Assembly (NCBI RefSeq): GCF_001522545.3
Contig: NC_031769.1
Coordinates: 69,864,640-69,928,639, forward strand
Length of the DNA: 64,000 nucleotides
Origin: Parus major
Lineage: Eukaryota; Chordata; Aves; Passeriformes; Paridae
Reading direction: 5' to 3'
Shown: positions 63,136-64,000 of the stretch, piece after piece
How the letters are laid out: each line of letters starts with the position of its first letter
How positions within the stretch are numbered: the first letter of the stretch is position 1
Made by a program: the position numbers and the translations under genes
The notes under the pieces: model-generated
What the model saw: only the letters and a program-made list of their open reading frames with translations
Told to the model about the DNA's origin: nothing
Databases searched by the model: none

Positions 63136-64000
63136 CAAGAGTAAACTAGATGTGCACAGCTTAAAGGCAAGCTAAGGACATGCAGATGAAAAGTTCAGCC
63201 CTTTCCTCATTCCCCCCTCCTTTCTTTGCCCACCCTTGTGATCTCTTTACTACAGCTGGAGAGAAAATCTGGGGCACTTGTTTCTTTCATTTCTTCCAGA
63301 TTGTTATTTTATCCTCATTTTTGGTAGAGTGGTAATGATATCCAGTAGCTGCTTAGATGAATCACTGATAGATATTCCAGAAAAATGCATCCCAGCCAGG
63401 ACTTATTTCCTAAGTCACAGCATGAATTTGAAACCTATACAGTCTGCCAACAGTAATCAGCTCCTGTCACTGGTCAGATTTCCATTATTTTTGCCTTGGC
63501 TCTCTTCTTCAACCCTTCTATTTTATCCACCCGCATCAGCAATTAAAGGCTGCAATGAATCTCTAATGCACATAAGGAGGCAAGAACACACAGAGAATCC
63601 TTTCTTACCCTTGCATTTCATCTCCAGAATGTTATGGTTCTTTCCATCCTTTGCACTCACTAGCTTGTTCTGGCTTGGTTTGGGATTTACAAGATACTTC
63701 CATTTCTCTTTTTGGATAGTTTGCAAGAGAAAACCTGGCTCTCTGAAATCTGAAAGGAGTAGGGGCATAGTCAACAAAAAAAAAAACAAAAAACAAAACC
63801 AAACCAAATCAGAAATGTTATAGTGAAAGGACAGGTGAGCTTTATTCAGGGATCCAAAATCTTGGAATGAAAAGTGACATGTACACAGGCTCCACATCCA
63901 TTAAGGAGGTGAATACTGCTTCTGAAAGCACAAAGTAATCTCACCAAAGTGTAGTTTGTGTCACAAAATGAGCAAAGGGCTTTGGAGAGGGTTTGTCCTG
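63136..64000. other. Intergenic sequence without recognised genes
   Basis: Contains a 181-codon open frame on the plus strand (63278-63823) whose translation ends in a lysine/asparagine-rich stretch encoded by an A-rich run. An opposite-strand frame of 124 codons overlaps it. Neither shows domain features, so both are judged chance frames. Confidence 0.5.

Noticed and set aside
63278..63823. 181-codon open frame on the plus strand
   Set aside because: Composition looks random, the end is encoded by an A-rich run, and an opposite-strand frame overlaps it.

Overview
The window is vertebrate nuclear DNA, almost certainly from a bird and probably a passerine. The evidence is the only confident coding exon, a type II cadherin exon matching cadherin-9 (CDH9); avian-style CR1 retroposon 3' ends; a SINE with a tRNA-Ile-like head fused to a CR1-like tail (an architecture I recall from songbird SINEs); and an intact solo LTR. 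The rest is AT-rich, intron-like and intergenic sequence with mononucleotide runs and no bacterial-style gene packing.

Layout, read along the minus strand because the gene runs right to left. Positions 53560-64000 are upstream flank with no recognisable gene. They carry a complete 550-bp solo LTR with a 5-bp target duplication, a TTTTA microsatellite and two diverged direct copies of an unidentified repeat near 62.2 and 63.0 kb. Positions 52480-53560 are a CpG island with a 26-base assembly gap. It has, on the minus strand, a CCAAT box, a TATA-like element and a candidate noncoding first exon ending in a GTAAGG donor; I infer that this is the CDH9 promoter. Positions 1400 to about 52885 would then be CDH9 intron 1, about 51.5 kb long. 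It contains a nearly perfect 76-bp hairpin, a GC-rich 18-bp minisatellite, a second small CpG island, the tRNA-Ile/CR1 SINE, a CR1 tail and a MIR-like relic. CDH9 exon 2 lies at 1399-1044 and carries the end of the 5'UTR (with a start-stop upstream ORF), the start codon, the signal peptide, the propeptide, the furin site and the first 23 residues of the mature protein. Positions 1-1043 are the start of intron 2.

I found no previously undescribed multigene system. The oddest items are the perfect long inverted repeat at 3.7 kb, the start-stop upstream ORF in the CDH9 leader, the second CpG island inside the presumed first intron, and the unexplained repeat pair at 62-63 kb. All long open frames other than the CDH9 exon look like chance frames.
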